The notes: generated from the letters alone by a model not told the origin. DNA of 64,000 bases from Anisus vortex (GCA_949126835.1 OX421497.1:21659409-21723408), one strand, 5' to 3'. Shown: positions 59,901 through 62,469, counted from the first letter of the stretch. Program-made: numbers and translations.

Positions 59901-62469
59901 GGGTGTGCAACAGGGGTGTGCAACAGGAGTGTGCAACAGGAGTGTGCAACAGGGGTGTGCAACAGGGGTGTGCAACAGGGGTGTGCAACAGGGGTGTGCA
60001 ACAGGGGTGTGCAACAGGGGTCTGCAACAGGGTGTGCAACAGGGGTGTGCAACAGGGGTCTGCAACAGGGGTGTGCAACAGGGGTGTGCAACAGGAGTGT
60101 GCAACAGGGGTGTGCAACAGGGGTGTGCAACAGGAGTGTGCAACAGGGGTGTGCAACAGGGGTGTGCAACAGGGGTGTGCAACAGGGGTGTGCAACAGGA
60201 GTGTGCAACAGGGGTGTGCAACAGGGGTGTGCAACAGGGGTGTGCAACAGGAGTGTGCAACAGGAGTGTGCAACAGGAGTGTGCAACAGGGGTCTGCAAC
60301 AGGGGTGTGCAACAGGGGTGTGCAACAGGAGTGTGCAACAGGAGTGTGCAACAGGGGTCTGCAACAGGGGTGTGCAACAGGAGTGTGCAACAGGAGTGTG
60401 CAACAGGGGTCTGCAACAGGGGTGTGCAACAGGAGTGTGCAACAGGAGTGTGCAACAGGGGTCTGCAACAGGGGTGTGCAACAGGGGTCTGCAACACGGG
60501 TGTGCAACAGGCGGCCACTGGGCCACATCACATCCTGCCAAGCCTTTTAGTGTGACCCCATGAGAGATTCTAGCAGCATTTGTTTGTAATTTATTGTATT
60601 CAGAATGTAAATAGTTTTTCAGAGCAAGTGACTCATCTTGTAAAAGATTCTTTATGTGGCCCATTGATGAAACATGTTTCACACACCTGGTATAGCCTAT
60701 AATACTAAGTAAACAATAGACCTAATATGCATACAGACATGCCTACCCCTAAGGACTAAAAAGAGGAACAATCTTGATGAAAAAGAGGATTTTTCATCAA
60801 AAATGCGGAACACTCTTTATCTGACAATCTTTTATGAAAAAAAAAAAAAAAAAAAAAAAAGCTAAAATCTAGGCCTATTATTAGATTTAAAATGTAGGTA
60901 GGCTTACGTTTCACAGACAATTCGCAATGGATCTAGATCTAGTAGGCCTACAAAGAACATTAAATTCACATTTGCTGAATAAACTCCTCTGAATATTCCT
61001 TCCAATAACACTGAATTAGTTTTTTTACAATTTGAACAAGTCATATTTAAACTTTCTGAGCCAGGACGTTTAGACATTTTCACAATCTTAGCAATACAGT
61101 AAAGGAAAAGAATATTAATTGCCAAACACGAGTAATACCGCAAAAAACGTTAGAAAAGCCCACAATATCTCTTTTAATAAACCCAGAAAACCCAGGTAAT
61201 GATAATTTTAGCATTGCGACTTTTTTGTGCCTTTGTTTTATCAACCTAGACACGGACTATATTTCAACCCATGAAAAACCCAAACTTTCCAATTTGGCGT
61301 AACAAAACTAGTAAAAAGCGTAACGGCGTAACAAAGTGTGTTTTTTAATCAAAAAGCGGAACAAATACGCCAAAAGCGGAACGGTAGGCATGTCTGTGCA
61401 TACAACAAATATCTATAATTCTATACAATCTAGTGACACTGTCTTGTCATGAACAGGATTCAGTAGATATTTCAGATCTAGTCTAGAGACAATGTAGGCA
61501 TGAAGAAAGAAGGACAACTGTCGACTTTGATGAAAAGACAAGACAATGTTTAGGCATGTCCATAGAGCCTTGACAAAGATTATATACTTATCAAGGATTT
61601 CTACCACATTGCGTAGAGCCAGGGATAGAGGAGCAGAGAAAGTACTGTAAGTGACCATCGACAGAGAAGTGTTGACATTGAAAGTTAAATCATAGTTCCC
61701 TGTATGGACATTTATTCACAAATCGTCTATGATTTCCTGTGTGAATATTTATTTACTAAGTCTTTATATATCCTGTGTGGACAAATATGTGTTACTTGTT
61801 TATAAACTGCTTCCTTGACCTTTCCATGTACATTATCAAGACATATATTTGTACAAAGTTGTTTAATAAACATAGACTTTGCTTTCTACCAAACAAGTGC
61901 ACACAAGTAAGACATAATATATACAGCATATATCTTTGACATATAAGTTACATATTGACTAAGGGCCTACTAGGTCACAACATTACCTTAAATTGGTGAC
62001 AAACTAATAAGAACCAGAAATATCAATGTAATACAAACAGTACTAATAAAAACTAGATGACAGGAGTATCGCTAACCTGATCAAAAGCAGGAAAAATATA
62101 ATCTGCAAATTGAATCTCTGCTATGGCTGTAGCTCCTGTGACTGCTATACCTATACCAAATGAGACTATGCCTTGCTCACTTAGAGGACTATTGAACACA
62201 CGATCAGCTCCTGCAAAAGAACAAATTGCAAAATTACAGCATATACAATTCATGCTAATAAATGTTTAACTTGGTTCCCCTTAATCTATGTAAAACTATG
62301 ACAATTTTTTTAAATTAATCATTGAAAAACAAAAGGATTGACATTAAAAAATCTACAATTCAATAAGTTAAAATTTTAAATAAAACGTGCAGAGCTTTAC
62401 CATATTTTTCCTTGAGACCAACACTGCATCGGAACACACCTCCAAAAGCAACATCTTCACCGAAGAGGA
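10475..62469 (-). CDS. BCKDHB: Branched-chain 2-oxoacid dehydrogenase E1 beta subunit, partial gene (four internal exons)
   Basis: The gene encodes the beta subunit of the mitochondrial E1 decarboxylase (alpha2-beta2, thiamine diphosphate dependent) of the branched-chain keto acid dehydrogenase complex, in leucine, isoleucine and valine breakdown. The coding parts are 62401-62469, 62077-62210, 59005-59160 and 10475-10646, joined in that order on the minus strand. The joined frame is open for 176 residues and aligns without indels to human mature residues 43-219 as I remember that protein. Residues matching human Glu76 (in SPLSEQG), Tyr102 (in ADYIFP) and His146 (in LYHSQ) of the active site are present. 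The human Trp136 position is Cys here. The mitochondrial leader, N-terminal exons and C-terminal transketolase-fold exons lie outside the window. Pyruvate dehydrogenase E1 beta was considered and fits much worse. All introns are GT-AG. Confidence 0.95.
11411..12480. repeat. 20-bp minisatellite, about 53 copies
   Basis: The plus-strand unit is GTGAGTGTATGTTGCAGGAG. The left half mixes GTGAGTGTATGTTG(C/T)AGGA(A/G) forms; the right half (about 12180-12480) is homogeneous with GTGAGCGTAT. Irregular units such as GTGTGTGTGTACAGGAG occur at 12067 and 12149. Each unit carries a donor-like AGGTGAG(T/C) and an acceptor-like TTGCAGG on the strand opposite to BCKDHB. The long minus-strand open frames here are repeat artefacts. 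Confidence 0.97.
12481..14339. other. Intronic sequence with GA microsatellites, no gene
   Basis: GA-rich runs lie at 12780-12975 (purest at 12903-12938) and 13130-13157. The rest is AT-rich unique DNA. From about 14270 it holds diverged pieces of the 26-bp repeat found downstream. Confidence 0.6.
14348..14597. mobile_element. hAT-type miniature transposon, 250 bp
   Basis: The left end CAGTGCTTTTTTT and right end AAAAAAAGCACTG are 13-bp perfect inverted repeats. The element is flanked by a perfect 8-bp target duplication AGTAAAAC (14340-14347 and 14598-14605). Subterminal GTACCGGCACC motifs occur near both ends. An 8-bp duplication with CA...TG ends is the hAT signature. There is no coding capacity, so it would be mobilised in trans. 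It sits in degenerate copies of the 26-bp repeat. Confidence 0.88.
14771..17190. repeat. 26-bp minisatellite, about 93 copies, with an 831-bp block duplication
   Basis: The unit is GCTCCCGTGGAAAGGTAGCA followed by ATACAA, with frequent AACGCAA, ATGCAA, ATTCAA, TTTGGTGGAACGG and CCAGTGG variants. Diverged copies extend left to about 14620 and right to about 17225. Rare markers recur exactly 831 bp apart: GGTACCAAT near 15862/16693, GGAAAGATAG at 15571/16402 and the short AAGCTTGGTGG unit near 16055/16886. Because 26 bp leaves several frames open, very long minus-strand frames occur (up to 470 codons). They contain no domain and are artefacts. Confidence 0.97.
17191..18545. other. Intronic sequence, GA-rich, no gene
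   Basis: 17540-17990 is a long imperfect GA-rich purine tract on the plus strand, with a pure GA run at 17815-17836. The region 18165-18270 is GT-rich. No exon is recognised. Confidence 0.6.
18546..18780 (-). mobile_element. tRNA-derived SINE, full length
   Basis: On the minus strand it starts GCAGGGGCACGGTGGTGGAG (A-box region), followed by TGTTCGAATCCTGG (B box). It continues into a body shared with the copies at 21836, 49010 and 53990. Flanking repeats TAAGAATCATATTGTAA (18529-18545) and TAAGAATCCTAATGTAA (18781-18797) match at most positions, fitting a decayed target duplication. The element is in the same orientation as BCKDHB. Confidence 0.8.
18781..20214. other. Intronic sequence, no gene recognised
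   Basis: AT-rich. At 18830-18995 a short GC-richer patch follows a TTGTTGTTGCAG acceptor-like site on the plus strand, but I recognise no protein in it. The rest shows nothing. Confidence 0.5.
20215..20430. repeat. 44-46-bp minisatellite with long G runs, 5 copies
   Basis: The unit is GTGGTGGTGAGCTGGGCAGA plus AGTCGTGTCTAGAAAG and a run of 6-11 G. Unit length changes only through the G run. The plus strand is a strong candidate for G-quadruplex folding. Confidence 0.93.
20431..21835. other. Intronic AT-rich sequence, no gene
   Basis: Poly-A/T runs and AT-rich unique sequence. I saw no repeat, exon or element boundary. Confidence 0.55.
21836..22108 (-). mobile_element. tRNA-derived SINE, same family
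   Basis: The minus-strand head reads GGGCACTGTTGCCAAGCTGT, then GGGTTCGAATCCTGGTGCAG (a good B box). The body motif CAGAGCTGGGTAGACTCAGG on the plus strand is shared with the copy at 49010. The tail is diverged, and no clear target duplication was found. Confidence 0.78.
22109..22991. other. Intronic sequence with a possible second SINE type
   Basis: At about 22650-22860 the plus strand has CCGGGCTCAAATCCTGG, a B-box-like motif, followed by a roughly 180-bp body and an AAAACAACAACAATC tail. No A box is convincing. The rest is AT-rich with no gene. Confidence 0.4.
22992..24186. repeat. 31-bp minisatellite, about 38 copies
   Basis: The unit contains TTATCCCATGTCCTTATAGT followed by CTGCTATAAGA or CTGCTATATGC. 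Units 22992-23280 are more divergent. A few units lack 4 bp (CCTTAGTCTGC), and the AAGA and ATGC forms cluster in blocks. Confidence 0.96.
24187..26454. other. Intronic sequence, no gene
   Basis: Contains the 37-bp array at 24557-24772, a purine-rich GA/A stretch at 24900-25350, poly-G (25790-25801) and poly-T (25827-25845) runs, and a GC-richer block at 26130-26345 that I cannot identify but that looks like a dispersed repeat. No exon was seen. Confidence 0.5.
24557..24772. repeat. 37-bp minisatellite, about 5-6 copies
   Basis: The unit is GTGGCCTGTGGGTGGGTGTA followed by GCTCAAAGACCGAAGTG. The first copies are degenerate and four central ones are almost identical. Confidence 0.93.
26455..26530 (+). 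mobile_element. tRNA-like sequence, probable SINE head
   Basis: TAGCGTTGTGGTTAGCGTC fits an A box and CTGGGTTGGATTCCCC fits a B box, with about 30 nt between. It resembles a tRNA of the Asp/Glu type with a decayed acceptor stem. A poly-T/A stretch follows. A functional tRNA gene is unlikely because stem pairing is poor. Confidence 0.5.
26560..27152. mobile_element. Dispersed repeat with Helitron-like hairpin end (copy 1)
   Basis: It shares long stretches with 36530-36917, including GTTTTCAGTAAATAAA, a TTTTAGACGCA(C/T)G motif and TTCATTGTAGTTT. The right end is a hairpin CCCCGGGCAACGCCGGGG (27127-27144; stem CCCCGG/CCGGGG) followed by AATTTATCCTGTATATA once the LTR element is removed. An internal diverged hairpin lies near 26910-26935. 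GC-rich hairpins just inside a CTxx end are typical of Helitrons, but no Rep/helicase is present and the last bases differ from canonical CTRR. Confidence 0.5.
27153..27157. other. Target-site duplication, left copy (CTGTA)
   Basis: Matches CTGTA directly after the 3' LTR. Five base pairs is the usual length for Ty3/gypsy integrases. Confidence 0.93.
27158..28267 (+). repeat. 5' LTR, 1,110 bp
   Basis: Starts TG and ends CA. A TATATA-like motif at 27887-27897 and an ATTAAA at 27929-27934 could serve as promoter and polyadenylation elements, but this is only a guess from spacing. It contains poly-C tracts of 11 and 11 near 27712 and 27733 where the 3' LTR has 8 and 10. Confidence 0.95.
28272..28290 (+). 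other. Candidate primer-binding site
   Basis: Four bases after the LTR lies TGAGGTTCTCGTCCGGCGA. The core CTCGTCCGG is shared with tRNA-Pro type primer sites as I know them, but the beginning lacks the usual TGG and pairing would be imperfect. Confidence 0.4.
28501..28845 (+). repeat. 81-bp tandem repeat in the retrotransposon leader, 4+ copies
   Basis: Copies start at 28501, 28582, 28663 and 28744, with a partial one at 28825. Each carries GCCAGCGTAGATCAT, CACCTGTCTCCGA and CTTCACT(A/G)CAC. They lie between the primer-site region and the gag start, so would form the 5' untranslated leader. Confidence 0.93.
29087..32218 (+). CDS. gag-pol: Gag-protease-integrase polyprotein with reverse transcriptase deleted
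   Basis: The first ATG is at 29087 with G at -3 and +4; the frame is open a little further upstream without an ATG. The product is 1,043 aa. Residues about 10-105 form a charged coiled coil. Residues about 229-300 resemble the SCAN-like capsid C-domain ([10 protein letters not shown]). The protease has DSG at 426-428. The integrase has the zinc module His596, His603, Cys633, Cys636, the catalytic triad Asp666, Asp725, Glu761 (D-59-aa-D, D-35-aa-E) and a GPY/F module near 900. No CCHC knuckle and no polymerase motif such as YxDD is present. After the integrase, a linker typical of sequence before RT runs to about residue 985, then jumps to [17 protein letters not shown] (990-1006), the usual end of RNase H. 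The frame is intact, so this looks like an in-frame deletion. Confidence 0.9.
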   Translation: MADLVNFKRGAKEEAIEYGYVGVQVMEYVNKQVEIYLEQERMKADRERVVLEDKQREREAKRIELELQDKQREREAKQLELERDVNLRKLEIEKEIRLAELTAQNRQSETNNGSIDNLPSTPSSITNSDTHLVPPFWTDIYDPSTESIDIYLARFEERASFNNVPRDLWVRSLVQSLRGPTYEVYAKLPPSDQDPYDHLKNALLTKYELTSKCYQKKFRNARMSDIETYTQFSDRLKGYLLKWVELSKCDQSFDGLVELILLEQLRTLMTTKLKTFLAENGVDSLDRSIELADRYVAAHRDENTHSPTHNSGNRHKNNDRRNNAHQDRNQPAYPDTLPHYPHQGTRPHHQTNGGGHRPTPTPLLPQGRNRGAPPPAHTGCVTAPSNHTPETPLVDFSDDPTDAPTSMAHVTGTVYVSGRRARCLYDSGCQFDALISDSFVKPGELTGKFVEVRPIASPVQKCPIARLEIKSPYVCGPVNAAVMGNMEFDLVLGCRYIFLGTPDSPIMLAPVTTRANTDAGTQQHEIPPSNNEFSVAQRDDPSLKSLFAQANQTKPGKPRYIFKSNLLYRLPREDEPGKTQLVVPLPYRQQVMETAHDSAMGAHQGQAATVFKVRYYYFWPGMYGDIKRFVSSCHQCQVTAKKHLTPPVPLGQTPVVDTPFKRVSVDLLGPLNRTRKRNAYILCVVCQATNWPEAVALPSMDAKHVAEALFTMFTRVGFPEVLLSDNGAQFTGSLMKEVLQIMNTKHLRTSPYHPQANGLVERFNQTVVGMLRKVAYGNTDEWDTYLPAALYAYRATPHASLGYSPYEMIYGSQPRGPLEILRRSWTKENPDQEEKTVHTYVKQLQARLECVLKIAHSNLLKARKKQVEHFNRRAKERSLAPGDKVLLLLPSSLNKLQIMWKGPYVVTARTSPTNYTVKVGNKEKMYHINLLKRYLERPVHDTPLIAMTTALETEPDETLTAYPLSGKESVENVNLCPKLTLSQYSSQTVYVKGSDHCLPDYLSRHCAPTEADNHCEQKKTQKRKGTGNQKPPSPENTDIVAIN
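32295..32307 (+). other. Polypurine tract
   Basis: AAACGGGGGGAGA directly abuts the 3' LTR, the expected position of the plus-strand primer. One C interrupts it. Confidence 0.85.
32308..33413 (+). repeat. 3' LTR, 1,106 bp
   Basis: Reads the same as the 5' LTR except for shorter poly-C tracts (8 and 10 instead of 11 and 11), which accounts exactly for the 4-bp length difference. Confidence 0.95.
33414..33418. other. Target-site duplication, right copy (CTGTA)
   Basis: Identical to 27153-27157. The sequence after it, TATATATAATTTTC, continues the pre-insertion DNA. Confidence 0.93.
33419..34414. other. Intronic sequence with GT and GA microsatellites, no gene
   Basis: A GT run lies at 33668-33690, a GA run at 34041-34085 and another GT run at 34128-34149. 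34190-34360 is purine-rich. No exon was seen. Confidence 0.6.
34415..34684. repeat. 90-bp tandem repeat, 3 copies
   Basis: Copies start at 34415, 34505 and 34595. Each begins AGAGAACAG and contains GGCTATT(C/T)TAGACAGGAAG and TTGTTTTATTTCAAAGAAA. The unit is a multiple of three, so one plus-strand frame stays open with a 30-residue repeat (ILDRK(R/G)E(I/V)VDC). Substitutions include several amino-acid changes and I see no sign that it is a gene. Confidence 0.93.
35333..35668. mobile_element. Possible degenerate hAT-type element
   Basis: The left end GGGTGGGTAATGCAAGGCTC and the right end GTTGGCCAACCACG resemble diverged inverted ends of the hAT GGGTTGGCCAAC type, with GCGGGCCA and TGGCCCAC further in. 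No target duplication could be matched. Confidence 0.3.
36174..36203. repeat. (AC)n microsatellite
   Basis: A pure AC dinucleotide run of about 15 units. Confidence 0.95.
36530..36917. mobile_element. Dispersed repeat with Helitron-like hairpin end (copy 2)
   Basis: Homologous to 26560-27152. It ends in the hairpin CCCCGGACAACGCCGGGG (36889-36906) plus AATTTAGCTTGT and then a TA microsatellite. GCTTGT here and TCCTGT in copy 1 could both derive from the canonical GCTAGT end of Helitrons. Confidence 0.5.
36918..37003. repeat. (TA)n microsatellite, about 43 units
   Basis: A long nearly pure TA run with one AAATA interruption, directly following the hairpin repeat. Its length in the assembly is unreliable. 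Confidence 0.95.
37004..39130. other. Intronic sequence with microsatellites, no gene
   Basis: Degenerate TATATATAATGGTAAAGAT-type repeats lie at 37495-37660, a poly-A at 38382-38405 and an AC/GC-rich microsatellite at 38586-38672. The remainder is AT-rich unique sequence. Confidence 0.6.
38586..38672. repeat. Compound ACAC/ACGC microsatellite
   Basis: Repeats of ACACACGCACGCGC with ACAGACAC spacers. Confidence 0.9.
39140..39300 (+). pseudogene. Relic of a LINE reverse transcriptase C-terminus
   Basis: The plus strand reads [13 protein letters not shown]...[12 protein letters not shown], resembling the WYGHV-R---L---W--RR-RGR stretch near the end of many non-LTR retrotransposon polymerases. 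The following sequence has stops where the GRPRKTW-type motif would be expected. Only about 50 codons are visible. Confidence 0.5.
39391..39507 (+). pseudogene. THAP-like zinc-finger exon relic, copy 1
   Basis: ATG starts MSVCYFTGC, like the C-x(2-4)-C start of THAP domains, followed by FILFP (expected FHRFP) and IVKVRRE, then a stop. It aligns with the copy at 51282, including the RRE motif. THAP domains bind DNA in P-element and related transposases. The Cys-x2-His half of the finger is not recognisable, so it is inactive. Confidence 0.5.
39669..39901. mobile_element. hAT-type miniature transposon, 233 bp
   Basis: Perfect 11-bp inverted ends CAGGGGCGAAG / CTTCGCCCCTG. The flanking 8-bp duplication is CTAACACT (39661-39668) and ATAACACT (39902-39909), a 7/8 match. 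The interior is C/G-run rich with two related halves (GTAAATCTTTGT(C/T)ACGCGAAAG). No open frame. It is nested in the THAP-type element. Confidence 0.85.
40140..40878. other. Intronic sequence with short A-rich repeats, no gene
   Basis: At 40275-40425 about three degenerate 43-45-bp units with AAAAAGGTATTTGAAAAAAA and GGTCCCCAAAAA occur. The rest is AT-rich unique sequence. Confidence 0.6.
40879..41084. mobile_element. hAT-type miniature transposon, 206 bp
   Basis: The left end AAGGGGTCGGCAACC pairs with the right end GGTTGCCAAGCCCTG at 12 of 15 positions, and a perfect 8-bp duplication GCATAGAG flanks it (40871-40878 and 41085-41092). The interior has GTGCCAAATCTGGCACGCGTGCC, a further palindromic stretch. 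No coding capacity. Confidence 0.85.
41810..42240. repeat. 56-bp minisatellite, about 7.5 copies
   Basis: The unit contains GATACTTTATAAAATAGGGT, then TTAGGTTACCTTTAC(A/G)TCAG and TAAAAAATTACTTTTT. The last copies, from about 42170, diverge (ATATCTTTGTGTTAAC). Confidence 0.95.
42611..43157. mobile_element. Decayed hAT-type element, about 547 bp
   Basis: The left end CAGTGATTCTCAACCTTTTT is a familiar hAT terminus. The right side has GTACTCCCAAGGTTGAAG and ends AGCTCTG. Flanks TTCTGAAG (42603-42610) and TTCTAGAG (43158-43165) match at 6 of 8. The right end carries an apparent 10-bp insertion relative to the left. No transposase is visible. Confidence 0.5.
43166..44271. other. Intronic sequence, pyrimidine-rich, no gene
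   Basis: 43250-43620 is C/T-rich on the plus strand. A poly-G lies at 44068-44081. I recognise no exon or element boundary. Confidence 0.55.
44272..45775. repeat. 29-bp minisatellite, about 51 copies
   Basis: The unit is CTCCACCATTTCATGGAAAA plus CCTTTTATT. Variants are TTCATGTAA, TTTAATGGAA and CCTTTTAAT. Units become degenerate from about 45560 and also before 44272. Variant order suggests copied blocks (for example 44880-45130 resembles 45250-45480). Confidence 0.96.
45786..48330. other. Intronic sequence, no confirmed gene
   Basis: Contains one more complex open frame (46842-47279), a CA run at 47757-47775, TA/GA runs at 47905-47942, poly-G and GA tracts at 47990-48114. The remainder is AT-rich. 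Confidence 0.5.
46842..47279 (+). other. Unassigned open frame with non-repetitive composition
   Basis: From the ATG at 46842 the plus strand stays open for about 145 codons. The first third ([16 protein letters not shown] and [10 protein letters not shown]) is not low-complexity and the middle is hydrophobic ([13 protein letters not shown]). The minus strand is also partly open, with [17 protein letters not shown] do not recognise either protein. It could be a transposon fragment or chance; evidence for a gene is weak. Confidence 0.2.
48336..48470 (+). mobile_element. tRNA-derived SINE-like sequence
   Basis: GATGGCCAAGCGGCAGCGAG contains a good A box (TGGCCAAGCGG) and GGTTCTGGGTTGAAATC a B box with the usual spacing. 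The body to about 48470 lacks a mature tRNA 3' half. The A box resembles Leu/Ser-type tRNAs. It is of a different type from the SINE at 49010. Confidence 0.6.
48471..49009. other. Intronic sequence, no gene
   Basis: Poly-G at 48485-48497 and poly-T at 48831-48845; otherwise unique AT-rich sequence. The left SINE target duplication occupies 48996-49009. Confidence 0.55.
49010..49271 (-). mobile_element. tRNA-derived SINE, full length with target duplication
   Basis: A 262-bp copy in minus orientation. The head reads GGGGGCACGGGTGGCCGTGC, then CGGGCTCGAATCCTGGTGCA (B box), and the tail ends GGGATACTTTACTTTTTTT. It is flanked by a perfect 14-bp duplication TATTACTCGGTGTA (48996-49009 and 49272-49285), showing insertion by target-primed retroposition. 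This copy defines the family for the relatives at 18546, 21836, 50338 and 53990 and the tail fragment at 5973. Confidence 0.92.
49286..50337. other. Intronic sequence, no gene
   Basis: Poly-C at 49419-49431 and poly-G at 49571-49583. 49800-49925 has degenerate GGCATTTG(T/C)GTA repeats. No exon was seen. Confidence 0.55.
50338..50468 (+). mobile_element. SINE body fragment, 5' truncated
   Basis: Plus-strand CAACCCAGCTCTGATGGGTG, then CCGAGCATTGTGCT and CACGTAAACTGGTGAACC match the reverse complement of the body of the SINE at 49010. The tRNA-derived head is missing, as in 5'-truncated retroposed copies. It is the only copy opposite in orientation to the others. Confidence 0.75.
50469..51183. 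other. Intronic sequence, no gene
   Basis: AT-rich unique sequence. I saw nothing in it. Confidence 0.55.
51184..51485 (+). mobile_element. Truncated THAP-type DNA transposon, 5' part
   Basis: It begins with ATTGACAAGTCTTAATG (the family end) and is homologous to 39306-39575. It includes the THAP-like exon relic from 51282. No matching right end was found downstream. Confidence 0.55.
51282..51425 (+). pseudogene. THAP-like zinc-finger exon relic, copy 2
   Basis: ATG starts [14 protein letters not shown], a better THAP start than copy 1. After a frameshift near 51375 the sequence reads WLVNVRREK, close to the W----RR--W part of THAP domains. Stops and the frameshift make it inactive. Comparison of the two relics supports the assignment more than either alone. 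Confidence 0.55.
51713..52590. repeat. 48-bp minisatellite, about 17 copies
   Basis: The unit contains TTGTGTTGCCCTTATACTGG, ATAGGCCTTGTATTGGTTTG and TCCTTGTT. From about 52240 a related unit appears with GATAGTCGCTGCATTGTCTT. Because 48 is a multiple of three, frames stay open with a 16-residue repeat; these are not considered genes. Confidence 0.95.
52591..53989. other. Intronic sequence, no gene
   Basis: AT-rich unique sequence with a few short open frames. No element ends or exons were recognised. Confidence 0.5.
53990..54240 (-). mobile_element. tRNA-derived SINE, diverged copy
   Basis: The plus strand has GTTCACCAGTTTCCGTG and GTGTGGCCAGAACAATGC, matching the SINE body. The minus-strand head GGGACACTGTGGTCTTGTGT and the degraded B box GGTACGAATCC are recognisable. 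The middle differs from the 49010 copy. No target duplication is clear. Confidence 0.72.
54241..54737. other. Intronic sequence, no gene
   Basis: 54520-54700 is purine-rich on the plus strand. Nothing else was seen. Confidence 0.55.
54738..55265. repeat. 39-bp minisatellite, about 14 copies
   Basis: The unit is GATAGTAGGGGTGAGCGGGA plus ATGAACACAACCACACAAA. Variants carry GAAAGAGAAC and longer G runs (up to 10). Thirty-nine is a multiple of three, so both strands show open frames, which I treat as artefacts. Confidence 0.95.
55266..55937. other. Intronic sequence, no gene
   Basis: Contains a poly-C at 55638-55653. No exon or repeat boundary is recognised. Confidence 0.55.
55938..56315. repeat. 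22-24-bp irregular minisatellite, about 16 copies
   Basis: The core TTATAAAGATGGTTTTA is followed alternately by ATGACC and CACACA(T), so the best unit is a dimer of about 45 bp. Isolated remnants occur at 56725-56745 and 57195-57240, on both sides of unrelated DNA, suggesting an older, longer array interrupted by insertions. Confidence 0.9.
56455..56705. mobile_element. Dispersed repeat inserted in the decayed 22-bp array
   Basis: Contains GGCCAAGTTTCGGCTCGAT and GATGACGGGAAGTGG, related to GCCAAGCTTCAGCTCGAT at 36442, and ends in CCAACCAACCAGACAGACAG. Such CAGA/CAAC tails behind a conserved core occur in dispersed invertebrate repeats. The class is unknown to me. Array remnants occur on both sides. 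Confidence 0.45.
56706..58127. other. Intronic sequence, no gene
   Basis: AT-rich. At 57130-57195 a weak match to the SINE body occurs (GTGAAGCAGCGTCCAGAAACTGG). Open frames are short. Confidence 0.5.
58128..58712. repeat. Large direct repeat, three copies of about 170-210 bp
   Basis: Copies start at about 58128, 58334 and 58504 with CCTACCCCTC(C/T)ACACAAAC. They share AAAACTTTATAGACTCTGAC, TTAACAAGATGATTTTTACC and CAAAGTTTTCATTTAGTGAT. The middle copy lacks about 40 bp (the ATTACCATTTATGACTTCAA part). The block lies only 300-900 bp from exon C, on its donor side. Confidence 0.93.
59005..59160 (-). CDS. BCKDHB: BCKDHB exon C (RYRSG...YHSQS...CPGLK segment)
   Basis: This 156-nt exon encodes exactly 52 codons, phase 0 at both ends, from [13 protein letters not shown] through [10 protein letters not shown] to [10 protein letters not shown]. 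The histidine of LYHSQ matches active-site His146 of human E1 beta. The residue aligned with human Trp136 is cysteine (TPCSAVG). The acceptor is TCTCCAAACAG|ATAAG and the donor is TTGAAG|GTGAGT, a strong consensus. The next exon on the message is 48 kb away, at 10646. Confidence 0.95.
59573..60511. repeat. 13-bp minisatellite, about 72 copies
   Basis: The plus-strand unit is GTGTGCAACAGGG. Common variants are GTCTGC, AGTGTGC and a single shortened unit near 60030. Thirteen bp translates as a 13-residue repeat in every open frame ([13 protein letters not shown] and related on plus), so the very long frames on both strands are artefacts. It lies in the intron 413 bp before exon C on the transcribed strand. 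Confidence 0.97.
60735..61395. mobile_element. Non-autonomous terminal-inverted-repeat DNA transposon, 661 bp
   Basis: The ends AGACATGCCTACC and GGTAGGCATGTCT are perfect 13-bp inverted repeats (15 bp if one flanking base pair is counted on each side). Flanks ATGCATAC (60727-60734) and GTGCATAC (61396-61403) match at 7 of 8, so the target duplication is 7-8 bp. A poly-A of about 22 lies inside at 60839-60860. Repeated GCG(T/G)AAC motifs occur near the right end. No transposase; superfamily unassigned (hAT or P-like by duplication length). Confidence 0.75.
62077..62210 (-). CDS. BCKDHB: BCKDHB exon B (ThDP-site segment)
   Basis: This 134-nt exon completes a split glycine codon and then encodes 44 residues from [13 protein letters not shown] to YIFPAFDQ. 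The glutamate of SPLSEQG corresponds to human Glu76, which contacts the thiamine cofactor. The tyrosine of ADYIFP corresponds to Tyr102. The stretch [20 protein letters not shown] is close to invariant in animal E1 beta proteins. The acceptor is TTCTTTTGCAG|GAGC and the donor is GATCAG|GTTAGC, the least consensus-like donor of the four. The exon ends in phase 0. Confidence 0.95.
62211..62400 (-). other. BCKDHB intron A-B, 190 bp
   Basis: This short AT-rich intron has a GTAAAG donor and a TTTTGCAG acceptor on the minus strand. It is the only compact intron in the window. Confidence 0.9.
62401..62469 (-). CDS. BCKDHB: BCKDHB exon A (FGEDVAFGG segment)
   Basis: This 69-nt exon encodes 22 whole codons, [12 protein letters not shown] and onward to KEKY, plus two leading bases and one trailing base of split codons. 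[13 protein letters not shown] is a hallmark of the E1 beta N-terminal pyrimidine-binding domain. The acceptor on the minus strand reads GCTATTTCAG|TCCTC and the donor reads AAATATG|GTAAAG. The trailing G joins GA of exon B to make a glycine codon. The next exon upstream should encode the MNLFQ-type helix; I did not find it up to 64000. Confidence 0.93.

Larger units (their letters stand above)
59161..62076 (-). other. BCKDHB intron B-C, 2,916 bp
   Basis: The GT (GTTAGC) and AG (CCAAACAG) borders are on the minus strand. The intron contains the 13-bp array at 59573-60511 and the inverted-repeat element at 60735-61395. Stretches 59161-59570 and 61404-62076 are AT-rich and I saw nothing functional in them. 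Confidence 0.85.

Noticed and set aside
59405..60682. Open frames of over 300 codons on both strands, cysteine-rich and resembling repeat proteins
   Set aside because: They are translations of a 13-bp repeat; overlapping frames on both strands are all open because the unit contains few stops. The flanks are non-coding intron.
10377..62253. Pyruvate dehydrogenase E1 beta as the identity of the exons
   Set aside because: [28 protein letters not shown] and [13 protein letters not shown] are branched-chain E1 beta signatures; the pyruvate enzyme has different residues at these places.
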